Source: Sipunculus nudus | Taxonomy: Eukaryota > Annelida > Sipuncula > Golfingiida > Sipunculidae | DNA length: 64,000 nt | Direction of reading: 5' to 3' | Assembly: GCA_026874595.1 (NCBI GenBank) | Contig: CM049306.1 | Span: 65,970,019-66,034,018 of the forward strand | In this document: positions 62,320 to 64,000 of the stretch, piece after piece | Position numbering within the stretch: position 1 is the stretch's first letter | Layout of the letters: each line of letters opens with the position of its first letter | The notes under the pieces: generated by a model | The model's input: only the letters and a program-made list of their open reading frames with translations | The model's database searches: none | What the model was told of the DNA's origin: nothing | Program-made: the position numbers and the translations under genes

Positions 62320-64000
62320 GCTTGCCGGAAATCTTCGATTTTCGCAAGCATGTTGATCACCCGCGTATGTTTGTTTGTTTGTTGCTTGCCGGAAATCTTC
62401 GATTTTCGCAAGCATGTTGGTCAGTTCCGTATGTTTGTTACTTGCCAGAATCAAAGATTTCGGCAAGTATGTTGGTCAGTTCCGTATGTTTGTTTGTTTG
62501 TTGCTTGCCGGAATCAAAGATTTCGGCAAGCATATTGGTCAGTTGCGTATGTCTGTTTGTCTGTTTGTCTGTTTGTCTGTTTGTCTGTTTGTTTGTCATC
62601 ACTCTCCTGGCCACAATTTTGCCACAATCACCTTGAAACTTACAGGGATAATGGAAAACAAAATTTCTAGGTGCCCTATTGTTTTTGGTTAATATAGGTC
62701 AACGATTAAGGTCAAGGTCATCGAAAAACCTCGAAATTTTATTTTCCTCATAACTTAGTCAAAAATGGTCGTATCAACCTCATTCTAAGATCATTTTATT
62801 CGACTTTCCTTTCCCCATATCATGGTATGATCAAGTTTTGTTGACTTTGTGTCACCTTGTCAGTATGTCTGTCTGTTCCTCTGTTGTTGTCAATTTTGAC
62901 AACGGCCTTGATGTTCTGTCTGACATTAAGTACAGTACAGGCCACAATTTTGCAGCAATCACCTCTGAAACATCAGAGATGATGGAGAATTAAATTTATA
63001 GGTGCCCTATTGTTTTTGGTCAAAACAGAACAAAGGTCAAGGTCAAGGTCATCAAAACTTCTCAAAACGGTTTTTTCTTCATATCTTTGTGACAATTAGT
63101 CGTATCTACTTCAACGATAGCTCATTTTATTTGTCATTCTAAGGCCTGTCATCTGGTGTGTAGCTGATTCAAATTTGCCGTAACCATGGTTACAAATTTT
63201 GGGGGAAAATCATGATATTCGAAAATAAGGGGTCTTATTTTTCTAACTTTGTCAATTTTAAAGCTAGAATGATCTAGTTATTTGCATCAAGTAGCATTTA
63301 ACTAGTACTACAAGATTTTATTACAAGTCTTGCAGTATCTCGTAAAATATCTCGTGAATAGAGATATTTCGAGATTTCATTCATCTTGTGCCAAAGGCCA
63401 CATTATTGCAGGAATCTTTTTGAAACTGACATATTATAAGTCCTACACTAGTATCTCGAAATAGTTTTTTCATTTTTTGAATAGGGCCGCTAGGGGGCGC
63501 TGGATGCGAACCTCCCGAACATATCATATTTTGGCCATATCTCCAAAATTATAAGCCTCCATTACATAAACTATAGCTTATTTTCTTCCTCTGGGTATTC
63601 TCCATAACCTAGTGTAGTCATCTGGTCACACTTTTGTGACACTTTGTCAGTGTGTCTGTCTGTTTGTCAGTTGTCCTCAAATTCGCCTGCTTGCTCTTGC
63701 GTCTCACATATAGCATTCTACAGGCCACAGTTTTGAAAGAATCCTTTTGAAACTATAACATCTTAAGTCTTACACTAATATCTCGAAACCAATTTTTCAT
63801 TTTCCGGATATGGCCGCTAGGGGGCGCTGAACTCGAACCTCTCCCAACATATCATGCTTTGGCAATATCTCCAAAACTATAAACCTCAGTAACATAAACT
63901 GTAGCTTTTTTCTTCCTTTGGGTCTTCTCCATAACCTGGAGTAGTCATCTGGACTCAATCTTGAATCACTTCGTCAGTGTTTTCGTCTGTTTGTCAGTTG
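62320..64000 (+). mobile_element. Type T element, 3' part outside window
   Basis: Four hairpin modules start at 62320, 62384, 62440 and 62503, followed by a long TCTG/TTTG tract, head and a diverged stretch (62690-62980). A second head follows with an AGGTCA array (near 63032), GTAACCATGGTTAC (near 63180) and two units with cores near 63486 and 63811. The copy runs off the window. Confidence 0.65.

Overview
This is non-coding, repeat-saturated animal DNA. I see no intact host protein gene, rRNA or CRISPR array. It is eukaryotic: a LINE retrotransposon with a poly(A) tail and target-site duplication, long satellites, and AT-rich microsatellites. Nested mobile elements with hairpin/CTAG ends, an internal ~155-bp core and a TTTG/TCTG microsatellite resemble the Helitron-related HINE and 'pearl' elements described from bivalve molluscs. 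A mollusc, probably a bivalve, is therefore my best guess (inference; no diagnostic gene is present).

Layout. About 1-26.5 kb and 37.1-64 kb are built from one superfamily of repeats, all on the + strand, in two main flavours plus diverged relatives. Type T has ~330-bp internal units, each with a CTAGGGGGCGCTG-like core. Type S has ~155-bp units, each with a CTCGTCAAACGAG-like palindrome. Many copies end at the same 3' terminus: a small hairpin (CGACC-loop-GGTCG), then T, then CTAG, followed by T. Fifteen such CTAG termini are listed, plus one diverged one. Many copies begin with a second hairpin (GCTTGCCGGAATC...) followed by a TTTG/TCTG microsatellite. Copies lie head to tail or inside each other. 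A 5.1-kb L1/Tx1-type LINE (minus strand, 19.2-24.3 kb) has inserted into a T copy; its endonuclease-reverse transcriptase ORF is broken by one in-frame stop.

The middle (26.9-37.1 kb) differs: a five-copy 366-bp satellite, a G/C-hairpin minisatellite, a tRNA-like sequence, an eight-copy 186-bp satellite, a MITE-like foldback element, and a pair of inverted promoter-like segments 5 kb apart. From 53.9 kb there are 247-bp mini-elements, then 3.5 exact-length copies of a 1,274-bp tandem repeat, then an unrelated repeat family (59.1-60.2 kb).

The most notable observation is that the T/S elements carry, in fixed order, three sequences that resemble binding sites of conserved animal regulators: AGGTCA direct repeats (nuclear-receptor type), a GTTACCATGGTTAC palindrome (RFX X-box type) and a CCACCAGGGGGCG core (CTCF type). 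If bound, each transposition would move a ready-made regulatory or insulator cassette. The motif matches are read directly from the sequence; their function is inference.
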